DNA of 54,813 bases from Deltaproteobacteria bacterium. GTDB lineage: Bacteria > Desulfobacterota > Desulfarculia > Desulfarculales > Desulfarculaceae. This document shows positions 17,088 through 26,169 of this stretch, one piece after another. Position 1 is the stretch's first letter; each line of letters opens with the position of its first letter. Where the stretch lies: contig JAHLLK010000037.1 of assembly GCA_020444165.1 (NCBI GenBank), positions 1 to 54,813 of the forward strand. Reading direction: 5' to 3'. The position numbers and the translations under genes were made by a program. A model generated the notes under the pieces. The model made no database searches. It saw only the letters and a list, made by a program, of their open reading frames with translations, and had not been told where the DNA came from.

Positions 17088-18002
17088 TCATCCCAACTCC
17101 ACCCCGGCTTCGCGGGCGGCGTCGGCCAGGTGTTCGGGGTAGATGCTGGCCCAGGCGGGGTTTTCGCCGAGGCCTTCGGGCCGGGAGTCTACGGCCAGGC
17201 CGGCCTGGGCCAGGGCGCTGGCCCAGGAGGTTGGTTCGGGCCCGCAGATGTCGTGGCGGGCGTGGCGGCCGGCGATGAGCAGGAGCGGCCGGAGGATGAC
17301 GCGGGTGGCGCGGTGGACGGCCAGCTCGCGGAGGATGGCTCCTTGGCCCCGGGAGCCGGAAAGGGTGCCCACGCAGAGGGGGGTGTGGGGGTGGCGGGCG
17401 CGGAGCACGTCTTCCAGTTCGCGGTAGGGTCCGCCGTCCCACAGTGGGTTGCCGTGGCCCACGTAGACCAGGGCGGCGTGGTTTTCCCGAGCCTCGGCCA
17501 CTTGGGGGTCCAGGGCCCGGGCGGCGCGTTCCAGATCGACCTGGTAGGGGTGGCGGGGGTCGGGGAGGCCCAGGGCGGGGCGGCCCAGGGCCAGGCTGGT
17601 GAACAGGCCGTGGCCGGGGCGGAGGCCTTGGGCGGCGGCCAGGGCCCGGGTGAGCTGGGCCAGTTCCAGGTATTCCTCGCCGGCGGTGAGCTGCAGGGGC
17701 TGCACCACCACCTGGCGAAAGCCCTGGTCGTGCAGGCGGCCCAGGGTGGCCAGGGGGCTGGCCGCGGCCAGGTACTCCGGGGGCGTGTCCGGGTGGGCGG
17801 CGGCCCAGGCCGGGTCAGCGGCGCGCTGGCGCCACAGGGCGCGGACCGGGCCGGAGAAGAAGGCCCAGGCCAGATGGCAGGCCGGGAAGGCCTCGCGCAC
17901 CTGGCGGAGCACCTGGTCCAGGCCGGCGCGGGCCGGGAGGTCGGCCGCGCCAAAGGCGGCCAGCACCAGGGCGGCGGGTTGGGGAGCGGAGGAAGCGGTC
18001 AT
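17088..18002 (-). CDS. cbiK: Sirohydrochlorin cobaltochelatase (CbiK-type)
   Basis: An anaerobic cobalt chelatase of class II type (304 residues) that inserts Co2+ into sirohydrochlorin for cobalamin, or Fe2+ for siroheme in some sulfate reducers. The family landmarks are the N-terminal LAAFGAADLPARAGLDQVL, the histidine in LVYVGHGNPLWDGG, and the second metal histidine in LLLIAGRHARHDICG. There is no signal peptide, so this is the cytoplasmic type rather than the periplasmic CbiK-P of Desulfovibrio. Its stop-start overlap with the preceding minus-strand membrane-protein gene at 18002 suggests co-transcription with the polysaccharide genes, an odd pairing. No other cobalamin gene is in the window. 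Confidence 0.9.
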   Translation of the reverse strand: MTASSAPQPAALVLAAFGAADLPARAGLDQVLRQVREAFPACHLAWAFFSGPVRALWRQRAADPAWAAAHPDTPPEYLAAASPLATLGRLHDQGFRQVVVQPLQLTAGEEYLELAQLTRALAAAQGLRPGHGLFTSLALGRPALGLPDPRHPYQVDLERAARALDPQVAEARENHAALVYVGHGNPLWDGGPYRELEDVLRARHPHTPLCVGTLSGSRGQGAILRELAVHRATRVILRPLLLIAGRHARHDICGPEPTSWASALAQAGLAVDSRPEGLGENPAWASIYPEHLADAAREAGVELG

Positions 18003-19606
18003 CAGTTCACAAATATGCTTTTGAGTTCCAGGATCACCGGGGGTTCATTGGGGTTGTTATGGTAGATGTAGCGCACCTTTACCGTCTTGAGCTGGTTCAC
18101 CTCGCGGCCCAGGTAGAGCCCGGTGAGGTAGTCCTGGCCCCAAAAGGCCTCGCCGGATTCGGTGTAGATGACCCAGCGCCGGGCCACCGTGGGCACTTCG
18201 TGGGCCACCCGGGAGGAGATGTTGCGTTTGTGCAGGGCCCATTCGGCGGTGTCCACCCCGGCCCGGAGATAGAAGATATGGGGCAGCTCCTGGTCGTCCA
18301 CGGCCACCACCTGGGCCACGGCCTGGCCCTGCTCCACGTCGAGCCCCCGGGACAGCGAGGAGATGAAGTAGAGCCGGCTCACCCCGTAGAGCCAGGTGGG
18401 GGCCTTGAGCTCGATCTCGGGGTCGTCGGGGTGCAACAGGATGCGGCCGTGCATCAGCTCGGCCCGGGCCGGGGTCTTGGCCAGGACCGAGGGCGGCTGG
18501 TCCACGGGCAGGAACAACAGGGGAACCAGGGCGGCCAGGAGGGCGGCGGCCGAGAGGCTCATGCCCAGGACCTTGCGCTCGCGGCCCAGGCCGCCGGTTT
18601 CGGACCAGCCCAACAGCGGCAGGCTGTATTCCAGCAAGAGGCCCACCGAGCAGACCAGGAAGCCGCCCACCAACAGCGGCCGGAGCCAGGTGGCGCGGTA
18701 GAACATCTCGCCCACCATGGGCTGCCACCAGGCCACGGCCAGGGTGACGGCCGCGCCGGCGCCCCACCACAACAGCACCATGGCCCGGAGCACCCAATAG
18801 CCGGGCACGGACTCGGGCTGCTCCTGGGCGCAGCCCCAGGAGCCGCGGTGGCGCCAGAGGGATATGGCGGCCAGGCCGGCCACCACGGCCAGGCTCACGG
18901 CCAGGGGCAGGAGATCGAACCAGGCCACGGCCAGGGAAGGGCCCAAGCCCAGGCCCAGGCCCAGGAACACGAACCAGATGACCCGGCGGGTGGCGCCCCG
19001 GGCCAGCATCAAGAGCAGCACCGCCCCGGCCAGGCCCCCCCACAGGGCCGCGGCGCCCAGGGGGCGGACCAGCAGGGCCGGGTCGGGGGGCCAGGTGGCC
19101 ACCAGGTCGGGCAGGACCCAGGGCATCATCAGGAGGCCGTCCAGGAAGCCGATGCCCATGGCGGTGAGCGTGGCGGCCAGGGTGTGGTCCGGCCGGCAGA
19201 GGGTGTCCCGGAGCCAGAGGGACAGCCCGGCCAGGCTGAGGGTCACCCCGGTGAGGTACACCGCGCCGAGCCAGAGCTTGTAGTTGCCCAGGCCGGAGCC
19301 GCAGACCAGGAAGGTCAGAAAGGTGAAGCCCAGGACAAAAGCGCCCAGGGTGCAGGCCGAGGGGGACAGGGCCAGGCTTTCGCCCTCCTGGCGGTCGACC
19401 TGATCGGTGAGCCAGCCCAGGGTACGAAGCAGCGCCGGGACGCCCAGGGCCAGGGCCCAGCCCACGCCGAACCACCAGCCCTCCTCGCCCAGGCGCTTCA
19501 GGGGCAGGCGGGGCCAGACCCACCACACCGCCAAGCCCAGCCACAGGGCCAGGGCCGCTTCCAAGCCGCCGCGGGCCAGGCGGAGAACCAGCTCACCTCG
19601 CTTCAC
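18002..19606 (-). CDS. Polytopic membrane protein of unknown function
   Basis: Not recognised. It has 534 residues: about ten or more hydrophobic helices over residues 8-375, then a soluble C-terminal domain of about 160 residues. That domain contains HGRILLHPDDPEIELKAPTW and GVSRLYFISSLSRG and ends in beta-rich sequence. Many helices begin with Trp/Arg pairs typical of integral inner-membrane proteins. It overlaps the preceding glycosyltransferase gene by 14 bases (19593-19606) and abuts cbiK, so it is translated with the polysaccharide cluster. A role in surface-glycan polymerisation, modification or export is inference from position only. No catalytic motif is visible. Confidence 0.8.
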   Translation of the reverse strand: MKRGELVLRLARGGLEAALALWLGLAVWWVWPRLPLKRLGEEGWWFGVGWALALGVPALLRTLGWLTDQVDRQEGESLALSPSACTLGAFVLGFTFLTFLVCGSGLGNYKLWLGAVYLTGVTLSLAGLSLWLRDTLCRPDHTLAATLTAMGIGFLDGLLMMPWVLPDLVATWPPDPALLVRPLGAAALWGGLAGAVLLLMLARGATRRVIWFVFLGLGLGLGPSLAVAWFDLLPLAVSLAVVAGLAAISLWRHRGSWGCAQEQPESVPGYWVLRAMVLLWWGAGAAVTLAVAWWQPMVGEMFYRATWLRPLLVGGFLVCSVGLLLEYSLPLLGWSETGGLGRERKVLGMSLSAAALLAALVPLLFLPVDQPPSVLAKTPARAELMHGRILLHPDDPEIELKAPTWLYGVSRLYFISSLSRGLDVEQGQAVAQVVAVDDQELPHIFYLRAGVDTAEWALHKRNISSRVAHEVPTVARRWVIYTESGEAFWGQDYLTGLYLGREVNQLKTVKVRYIYHNNPNEPPVILELKSIFVN

Positions 19607-20783
19607 CCGCCACCTCTTGATAAAGGGCCAGGGTCAATTGGGCCGTACGGCGCCAGGAAAACTCCCGCACCCGGGCCAAGCCCCGCGCCTTGAGTTCCAG
19701 GCGCAGCTCGGGGCGGGTCCACAGGGCTTCCAAAGCTGAGGCCAGGGCTCGGGGATCGCCGGGTGGGGTCAGGAGGCCGGCCCGGCCCACCACTTCGGGC
19801 ACCGCGGCGGCGCGCACCGCCACCACCGGAGCACCGCAGGCCATGGCCTCCAGGGGCGGCAGGCCGAAGCCCTCGTACAGCGAGGGAAAGACAAAGCCCA
19901 CCGCAGCCGAGAAAAGGGCCGGGAGGTCGCGGTCGGCCACGAAACCCAGAAGGTAGACCTGCCGCGCCAGTCCCAACTCCTCTATCTTAGCTAAAAAAGC
20001 TGGGAATTGGCGGTCTTTCTCCACCCGGCCGGCCATGGCCAGACGCACCGCGAGGCCCTGGCGGGTCAGGGCGGCCAGGGCCTCGAGCAGGGAATGGATG
20101 TCCTTGCGCTGATCGATGCCCCCGATATAGAGCAGAAACGGCCCCACCCCGGCCAGGCCGTAGCGGCCCAGCACCTCGGCCCGCAGTTCCGGGTCCTCCA
20201 CCGGGGTGAGCCCGGGGTCGGCCGCCTCGGGGATCACGGTGATGCGCCCGGGGTCCAGGCCGTGCAGCTCCACCAGGTCGTTCTTGGTGCATTGGCTCAC
20301 CGCGATGAGCCGGGCGGCGCGGGTCAGACAGCGGGCCTCCAGGCGGCGCTCCAGGCGGAACCGCCAGGAGGAGCGGCCGGCCTGGTACAGCGCGGCCAGC
20401 TTTTCGGCGATGAGGTCGTGCACGGTGATGACGGTTTTGGGGCCGAGGGAGAGCGGCGGGGCGTCCAGATGGGCCAGGAGGTGCACCAGCTGGCCCCGGC
20501 GCCAGGAGGCGGCCAGGGCCTGGCCGACGGAGAACATCTGGCTGTACTCGTCGCGATAGCGCAGCACCCAGCCGGGCGGCGGGGGCACGGGCAGGCGGCG
20601 CACCCGGGCATCCAAGGCCGGGTCGGGCAGATCGGCCCGCACCAACAGCTCCAGGCCCACGGGCCCGGTGAGGGCCAACATCTCCCGGAGGAGGTTCTTG
20701 GCGTAGCGGCCGATGCCGCGCTCGAAATGGGCCTTGAAGCCGGGTTGCAGCGCGCGGCCGTCCACCACGGGGGGCGGGTTCAT
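19593..20783 (-). CDS. Glycosyltransferase, GT4-like
   Basis: A GT-B fold glycosyltransferase of 396 residues, cytosolic or peripheral. The C-terminal nucleotide-sugar site shows PSLYEGFGLPPLEAMACGAP, with the EX7E pair typical of family GT4, followed by PEVVGRAGLLTPPGDP. The donor-binding linker is FLLYIGGIDQRKDIHSLLEA. ATG at 20783 overlaps the stop of the previous gene (20780) in an ATGA arrangement, so translation is coupled. The sugar donor and acceptor are unknown. It acts with the double glycosyltransferase upstream, presumably in O-antigen or capsule assembly. Confidence 0.92.
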   Translation of the reverse strand: MNPPPVVDGRALQPGFKAHFERGIGRYAKNLLREMLALTGPVGLELLVRADLPDPALDARVRRLPVPPPPGWVLRYRDEYSQMFSVGQALAASWRRGQLVHLLAHLDAPPLSLGPKTVITVHDLIAEKLAALYQAGRSSWRFRLERRLEARCLTRAARLIAVSQCTKNDLVELHGLDPGRITVIPEAADPGLTPVEDPELRAEVLGRYGLAGVGPFLLYIGGIDQRKDIHSLLEALAALTRQGLAVRLAMAGRVEKDRQFPAFLAKIEELGLARQVYLLGFVADRDLPALFSAAVGFVFPSLYEGFGLPPLEAMACGAPVVAVRAAAVPEVVGRAGLLTPPGDPRALASALEALWTRPELRLELKARGLARVREFSWRRTAQLTLALYQEVAGEAR

Positions 20784-23143
20784 GCGGGGATCTCCAGCCC
20801 CAGCTCCTGGGTCAGGGCGTCCCGGAGTTCGGCGGCCACCCGGGCGGGGCGGAAGCGCTCCAAGCGGGCGCGGGAGGAATCGGCCAGGCGCTGCCGCCAG
20901 CCCTCGTCCGTGAGCACCCGGGCCAGCACCTCGCCCACCAGGGCGGGGTTCTTGTCGGCCAACAGCACTCCGCCGGGGCCCAGGGTGCCGGGCACCCCGG
21001 TGGCCGCATAGGCCACGATGGGCAGGCCGAAATGCATGGACTCCACCAGGGGCACGCAGAAGCCCTCGTGCTCCGAGAGGCAGAGGTAGGCGTCGGCCAC
21101 CCGGTAATAGGCCATCAGCTCCGGGAAGCTCACGTGCCCCAGAAAATGCACTCCCGGGGCGGGCAGGTCGGCGGCCAGCTGGCGGAGGCCCTGGGCGTAG
21201 GGCCCCCAGCCGCCCTCACTGCCCACCAAGAGGAGCCGGGCCCCGGGCGCCTGGCGGGTGAGCCAGTAGTGGCTCTTGATGAGGTCTTCCAGGCACTTGT
21301 TGGGCACCACCCGGCCCACGTGCAGCACCTTGGGCCCGTGGCCGGCAAAGCGCTCCAAGACTCGCTCGTCCGGCGGGGCCTCCAGGGTCGCCAGATCCAG
21401 GAGGATGGGCACCACCCTCACCCGGGGGCAGCCCGCGGCGGTCAGCTCGGCGCAGTTGTAGGGGCTGACCCCCAGGCCCAGCTCCATCAGCGGGGCCAGG
21501 CGGGCCAACTGCTCGCGGCCCTGGTGGCAGCGCTGGGCCGACTCGGGGTTGCAGGCCTCCAGGAAACGGGCCGGGGTGATGTTGTGGTAGCGCATGACCT
21601 TGCGGCCGGGGAAGCCGGGCAGGCGGTCGCAAAGCTCGTGGCCGATGGAGAAATGGAAGATCAGGACGTCTTCGGGCCGGGCCTCGGCCGGGTAGTCCTC
21701 GATGGGCCGGGCCAGGTGAGCCACCCGCTCGTGTACGTTTTGGGCAAAGATCTCGGAGTGAAAGCCCAGGGCGGTCAGCGCCTTCTGGATGGCCTGCACG
21801 TCGCCGCCGATGGCGTCGCCCCAGGCGAAGTCCGAGAGCATCTGGTGCACCGCCGGGCCGGCGGGCCGGGGCCGGACCGCGCGGCCGGCCAGGGCCGGCG
21901 GGGCCCAGGTGGTGGGCTCGGGGCAGGGCTCGGCGGCCAGCTCCCGCAAGAGGCCCAGGTAGCGGTCGGTGACCGCGGGCCAGGAGTAGTGGTCCAGCAC
22001 GTAGCGCCGGCCCTTGGCGGCCATCTCCCGCCTCAGCTCCGGGCGGGAGAAAAGGATATCCAGGGACTCGGCGAAGTGCAGGTAATCGCGGAAGGGCAGC
22101 CCGCCGCCGGAGCGCTCCACGTGTTCGGCCGTGACCTGACAGCCGCCATGCACCATCACCGGGGTGTTCGCCAGCCAGGCCTCCATGATGACGATGGAGA
22201 AGCTCTCCAAAAGGGAGGGCTGCACCAACAGATCGGCCGCGGCGTAGGCGTCGTACTTGTCCTGGCGGGGTACGAAACCCAGGTCCTGGATGCGGTCGCC
22301 GGCCTCCAGGGGGATGGGCACCGAGAGGTTGCCTATGAGTATGAGCTTCAAGTTTTCCGGGCCGCGCTTCTCCCGGATATATTGATTGAAGTAATTGATC
22401 AAAAGGGGCACGTTCTTGCCCGCGTCCTTGCGCCCGGCATAGAGCAGGAAGGGGCTGGTGAGGCCGTACTTGGCCCGGAAGCGGGCGGCGTCGGCCTCCC
22501 AGTCCATGTCGATGCCCTCGCCCAAAACCTGGGGGTCGGTCCGCTCCAGGCGGTAGAGCCCGGCGGCCAGGTCGCGTTCGGCCGGCACGTGGAACACCAC
22601 GGCCCGGGCCGTCTCGAAGGCGGTCTTCACCGCGTCCAGGCGGGCATAGCCCTCGTCGTGCAGGCAGGGGATGATCACGCTCTTGGCGGGATGGATCAGG
22701 GGGCCCCAGATGGCGGTGGTGAAGAGATAGGGGATGAAGAAAAAGGGCCCTAGCCCGGGGTGCTCGGCAACGAACTGGAACAGCGCGGGGCTGTGCACCA
22801 TGTTGGTGAGGAAGTCCCGCTCCTGGGCCGGCGAGAGGCGGCCGCCGCGGCAGACCACGGTGTTCAGGTCATTGAAGCGCTTGCCGTCCCGGGGCGCGGT
22901 GGGGAAGCGGAGCACGGTGAGCCCGTTCTCCACGCTTTCGCCCGGGGGGTAGACCTGCTTTTCCCAGTCGGTGCCCAGCCCGCCCAGGCAGGTGGTGAGG
23001 ATACGCACCGTGACCCCGGCGTCCCGCAGGTTTTCGGCGGTGCGCCGGGCCTCGGCCTCGGCGCCGCCGGGGATGCCCTTGCCGAACCAGGGGACCACGA
23101 AGGCGGCGGTCAGCCCTTGGCCCCTATCGCCCTGGGCGGTCAC
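20780..23143 (-). CDS. Double-domain glycosyltransferase (two GT4-like modules)
   Basis: A 787-residue protein with two GT-B modules in tandem. Module 1 (about 1-410) begins FVVPWFGKGIPGGAEAEARR and carries QPSLLESFSIVIMEAWLANT. Module 2 (about 425-787) contains GGDVQAIQKALTALGF at its start and LCLSEHEGFCVPLVESMHFG near its end. Each has an EX7E-type donor site, so the protein may add two sugars in succession. The start is GTG at 23143, three bases after the methyltransferase stop (23147), with GGAAAT upstream. Similar double glycosyltransferases occur in ABC-dependent O-polysaccharide clusters, which fits the Wzt-like gene two positions upstream. Confidence 0.92.
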   Translation of the reverse strand: MTAQGDRGQGLTAAFVVPWFGKGIPGGAEAEARRTAENLRDAGVTVRILTTCLGGLGTDWEKQVYPPGESVENGLTVLRFPTAPRDGKRFNDLNTVVCRGGRLSPAQERDFLTNMVHSPALFQFVAEHPGLGPFFFIPYLFTTAIWGPLIHPAKSVIIPCLHDEGYARLDAVKTAFETARAVVFHVPAERDLAAGLYRLERTDPQVLGEGIDMDWEADAARFRAKYGLTSPFLLYAGRKDAGKNVPLLINYFNQYIREKRGPENLKLILIGNLSVPIPLEAGDRIQDLGFVPRQDKYDAYAAADLLVQPSLLESFSIVIMEAWLANTPVMVHGGCQVTAEHVERSGGGLPFRDYLHFAESLDILFSRPELRREMAAKGRRYVLDHYSWPAVTDRYLGLLRELAAEPCPEPTTWAPPALAGRAVRPRPAGPAVHQMLSDFAWGDAIGGDVQAIQKALTALGFHSEIFAQNVHERVAHLARPIEDYPAEARPEDVLIFHFSIGHELCDRLPGFPGRKVMRYHNITPARFLEACNPESAQRCHQGREQLARLAPLMELGLGVSPYNCAELTAAGCPRVRVVPILLDLATLEAPPDERVLERFAGHGPKVLHVGRVVPNKCLEDLIKSHYWLTRQAPGARLLLVGSEGGWGPYAQGLRQLAADLPAPGVHFLGHVSFPELMAYYRVADAYLCLSEHEGFCVPLVESMHFGLPIVAYAATGVPGTLGPGGVLLADKNPALVGEVLARVLTDEGWRQRLADSSRARLERFRPARVAAELRDALTQELGLEIPA

Positions 23144-23146
23144 CGG

Positions 23147-24652
23147 CTATTTCCTCCCCACGACCGCGTAGTCCTGGTAGCTGTAGAGCAACTGGTTCAA
23201 GCGCAGGATATTGCGGTTGAAAGCCCCGGCCAGGCCCTCGTCGGACTCCAGGAAGCTTTCCAGACGGTGGTCCGGGGGGTAGGGCGAGAGGTAGATCACC
23301 TCCACGTCGCCCAGGCCGGCCGAGCGCCACAGGAAACGGGCCGCCTCGGGGTGGATGGGCTTGATGTGGGTCAGGTCCAGGTAAAAGGCCCCGGAGAAGG
23401 TGGTGAGGCACTGGGGGTTCACCGTCTCGGCGGCCAGCACCCCGCCCGGGGCCAGCTTGGCCGCGGCCAGGCCCACCAGTTCGGTGAGGTCGTCCACCGG
23501 CAGGTGCTCGATGACCTGGGCCAAAAGGATGCCGCCCAGGCTGTTGTCCGGCAGGCCGCGCAGGTATTCCACCGCGTCGCCCTCCTCAGCCTCCAAGCCG
23601 TTTTCCCGGCACAGGGCCACCATCTCGGGGTTGATGTCCAAGCCCCGGACGGCCAGGCCGGCGGCCCCCGCCGTTTCCAGGAACTCGCCCCGGCCGCAGC
23701 CCAGGTCCAACAGGGGATGCTCCGGAGTCACGGCCTCCTGGAACAGGGGCAGGTACACCTGCTGGCGGGCCTTGATCTCCTCGCGGCTGCCGCGGTGCAG
23801 GTCCTCGAAGGCCAGGTAGGAGGAGCCGCGGCTCTTGGCCCGGAGCGCTTGGGTCTCGGCCACCAGGGCGGAGGGGGCCAGGCCCCGGCTGGCCTGCTCG
23901 GCCACCATCTTCTGGAAGCGGGCCAGGATGTCTTCCAGGTGGGCGTTGCCCCGGGAGGCCTCGCGCTCGAGCGTGCCCACCCGGCTGCCCAGGTCCTGTT
24001 GGGCCTTCTGGCTCTCGCGGGAGAGAACGCCCAGGTCGCTGGCCAGGCGGCGGGCGGCCTCCTCCAGGGCGTCCAGCCGGGTTTCGGCGGTGCGCTGGCG
24101 GTGGGCCACCTCGCGGGCTTGGTCCTGGCGGGACTCCTTGATCTGGCGCACCAGTTCGGCCACCTCGCGCTCCAGGTTGCGTTCCAGCATGGTGGCCCGG
24201 TGCCGCAGGTCGTTGTGCTGGGGCACCAGGAGGCCGGTGAGCTTGATGAGCTGGTCGTTGAAGTTGACCTGGCGGGCCAGCCAGACCTTCAGGGGGAAGT
24301 TGGTGAGCTTGAAGATGATTTTCTTCAGCAGGGTCACCGCCCGGCCGGCCGCGCCGCTGCGGTGGGTGGTCACCCCCCACTGGGTCGCGTCCCAGAGGTT
24401 GGTGAGGTTGGCCTGGCGGAGCATGAGTTCGGCCGGGGCGCCGTCCTCGTCGCTCTGCTGGAAGGTGACCTCCATGGCCTCCACCCGGCGGACCTCCGCG
24501 GGGTCGATCTCGCCCCGGGCCTTCTTCTCCGCCAGGGAGGCCTCGATCTCGGCCAAGAGCGCGGCCACGGCCGGGTCCTGATAATGCTCTGCCGCCTCCG
24601 CCGGGGTTTCGGGCAGGCTGGGGGGCGGGGCGGGGTGCTTTTCCTCGCTCAT
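23147..24652 (-). CDS. SAM methyltransferase with long coiled coil
   Basis: 501 residues. Residues 1-150 hold no known fold. Residues about 150-255 are a continuous charged heptad region (ERNLEREVAELVRQIKESR) predicted to form a coiled coil. Residues about 310-500 are a class I SAM-dependent methyltransferase, with LLDLGCGRGEFLE at 314-326 and AQVIEHLP as the post-II motif. The layout resembles WbdD-type chain-length regulators, which methylate the end of an O-polysaccharide and measure its length with a coiled coil, although the kinase domain of WbdD is absent. ATG at 24652 has GAGGAG in the end of the preceding gene. The role in chain termination is inference. Confidence 0.88.
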   Translation of the reverse strand: MSEEKHPAPPPSLPETPAEAAEHYQDPAVAALLAEIEASLAEKKARGEIDPAEVRRVEAMEVTFQQSDEDGAPAELMLRQANLTNLWDATQWGVTTHRSGAAGRAVTLLKKIIFKLTNFPLKVWLARQVNFNDQLIKLTGLLVPQHNDLRHRATMLERNLEREVAELVRQIKESRQDQAREVAHRQRTAETRLDALEEAARRLASDLGVLSRESQKAQQDLGSRVGTLEREASRGNAHLEDILARFQKMVAEQASRGLAPSALVAETQALRAKSRGSSYLAFEDLHRGSREEIKARQQVYLPLFQEAVTPEHPLLDLGCGRGEFLETAGAAGLAVRGLDINPEMVALCRENGLEAEEGDAVEYLRGLPDNSLGGILLAQVIEHLPVDDLTELVGLAAAKLAPGGVLAAETVNPQCLTTFSGAFYLDLTHIKPIHPEAARFLWRSAGLGDVEVIYLSPYPPDHRLESFLESDEGLAGAFNRNILRLNQLLYSYQDYAVVGRK

Positions 24653-24661
24653 GGCTCCTCG

Positions 24662-25906
24662 CTACAGGGCGTCGAGGCTCCATTGGTGGGGGGGCCGGAA
24701 CACGCCGTCGTCCCCGATGGAGCTGCGCACGGCAAAAGTTTTGATATCCTTGATGTAGTCGTAGGCTCTTCCGTCTTTGGCGTGGGCGGCCACGTCCAGG
24801 AAGTAACTGCCTTGCACCAGATCCAGGCGGGAGACCTGGAAAGCCACCCGCCCGGCGCGGGGAGGGTTGTCCTCGCGGAACTTGTCGATGTGGGTGTTGG
24901 TGCCGTAACAGAGTACGCCACCCGCGTTGTGCAGGGCCACTCCGAACACCAGGTCCTTGGTGGGGCGCTGCATCTCGTACTCCATCTCCACGGTCAGGGC
25001 CTCGCCGTTCTGGAAAACGGCCTTGTCCTGACCCGCGGGATCGGTCACCCGGACCTTTTGGATCAGCACATCGCCGTCGCCCCACCGCTTCTGGGCCAGC
25101 TCCGCGGCCAACTCCTCGGCGGAGACGTCCTCCTCCTCGCGGCGGATGGCGTCCTCGGTCTTGGCCACCTTTTGGCGGTAGGCGTCCACCACCTGCATGG
25201 GGTCGCCCCGGGCGGCCACCCGGCCGCCGTCCAGCCAGATGGCCTCGTCCGCGTACTTCTCCACCGCGCCCAGGTCGTGGGTCACCAGGCAGATGGTCTT
25301 TTGCTTGCGGCGGAACTCGTTGATCTTGTCTTCGCATTTGTGGGCAAAGGCCTCGTCGCCCACGGCCAGGACCTCGTCCACCAAGAGGATATCCGGGTCC
25401 ACGTTGACCGCCACCGAAAAGCCCAGGCGCACGTACATGCCCGAACTGTAGGTGCGGACCGGCGCGTCGATGTAGTCGCCCAGGCCGGCGTAGGCCACGA
25501 TGTGGTCGAAGCGCTCGGCGATCTGGCGCTTGTTCAGGCCCAGGATGGCGCCGTTGATGTAGACGTTCTCGCGCCCGGTGAATTCGGGGTGGAACCCGGC
25601 CCCCAGTTCGATGAGGCTGGAGACCCGGCCGGTCAGGGCCACCCGGCCCTCATCGGGCTTATAAATGCCGGCCATTATCTTCAATAGAGTGGATTTGCCG
25701 CTGCCGTTCTGGCCGATGACGGCCAGGGTCTGGCCGGGGTGCACGTTGAAGCTGATGCCCCCCAAGACGGTGAGCATCTCCGGCTTGGCCCGCTTGGAAA
25801 ACGGCTTCAGGACCAGGGTCTTCCAGGTGGAGTAGTCCCGGCGCAAGAACTCCCGGCGGAAGCGCTTGACCAGGCCCGACACTTCTATGGCTGGGTTGGT
25901 GCTCAT
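24662..25906 (-). CDS. Wzt-like polysaccharide ABC transporter ATPase
   Basis: An ATP-binding subunit of an O-antigen or teichoic-acid type exporter (414 residues from ATG 25906). Walker A is GQNGSGKST (65-73), the signature is TYSSGMYVRLGFSV, and Walker B is ILLVDEVLAVGD. After residue 250 a C-terminal beta-sandwich-like domain follows, as in Wzt proteins that recognise the modified end of the glycan before export. The ribosome site is poor. ATGs at 25933 and 25984 are alternatives, but homology starts near MSTNPAIEVSG. No Wzm permease gene is present: upstream is a divergent Bax1-I gene, so the permease must be elsewhere. It heads the five-gene minus-strand glycan set. Confidence 0.92.
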   Translation of the reverse strand: MSTNPAIEVSGLVKRFRREFLRRDYSTWKTLVLKPFSKRAKPEMLTVLGGISFNVHPGQTLAVIGQNGSGKSTLLKIMAGIYKPDEGRVALTGRVSSLIELGAGFHPEFTGRENVYINGAILGLNKRQIAERFDHIVAYAGLGDYIDAPVRTYSSGMYVRLGFSVAVNVDPDILLVDEVLAVGDEAFAHKCEDKINEFRRKQKTICLVTHDLGAVEKYADEAIWLDGGRVAARGDPMQVVDAYRQKVAKTEDAIRREEEDVSAEELAAELAQKRWGDGDVLIQKVRVTDPAGQDKAVFQNGEALTVEMEYEMQRPTKDLVFGVALHNAGGVLCYGTNTHIDKFREDNPPRAGRVAFQVSRLDLVQGSYFLDVAAHAKDGRAYDYIKDIKTFAVRSSIGDDGVFRPPHQWSLDAL

Positions 25907-26099
25907 GGTGGGGAGTGTGTTTACGGCTTCCATTGGCAGGCGGCTGCAATATGGCCTGGTTAGGAGGTTGGGGCCAAACACCACGCACCAAGATAACGGA
26001 AAAGGCTCCTATTGGCCAGAGCTTCGGCAAAAAAACCAGGCCCCGGCGAGGGCTCGCGGAGCCCGGAATGCAACGATCCCTCGCCTCGCCCGCTTTTTT

Positions 26100-26108
26100 T
26101 GGTATAAA
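26100..26108 (+). promoter_or_regulatory. Extended -10 promoter for the Bax1-I gene
   Basis: TG-G-TATAAA at 26100-26108 fits an extended -10 element, about 55 bases before the chosen start. No -35 match lies at the proper distance. A G/C-rich inverted repeat (GGCGAGGG 26045-26052 with CCCTCGCC 26078-26085) lies just upstream. Confidence 0.4.
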
Positions 26109-26169
26109 TGAGGACAGAATGGACCAGTGGCTTTTCCCTCTGGCCTGTCAAGTCAAGGAGCACTTAAGC

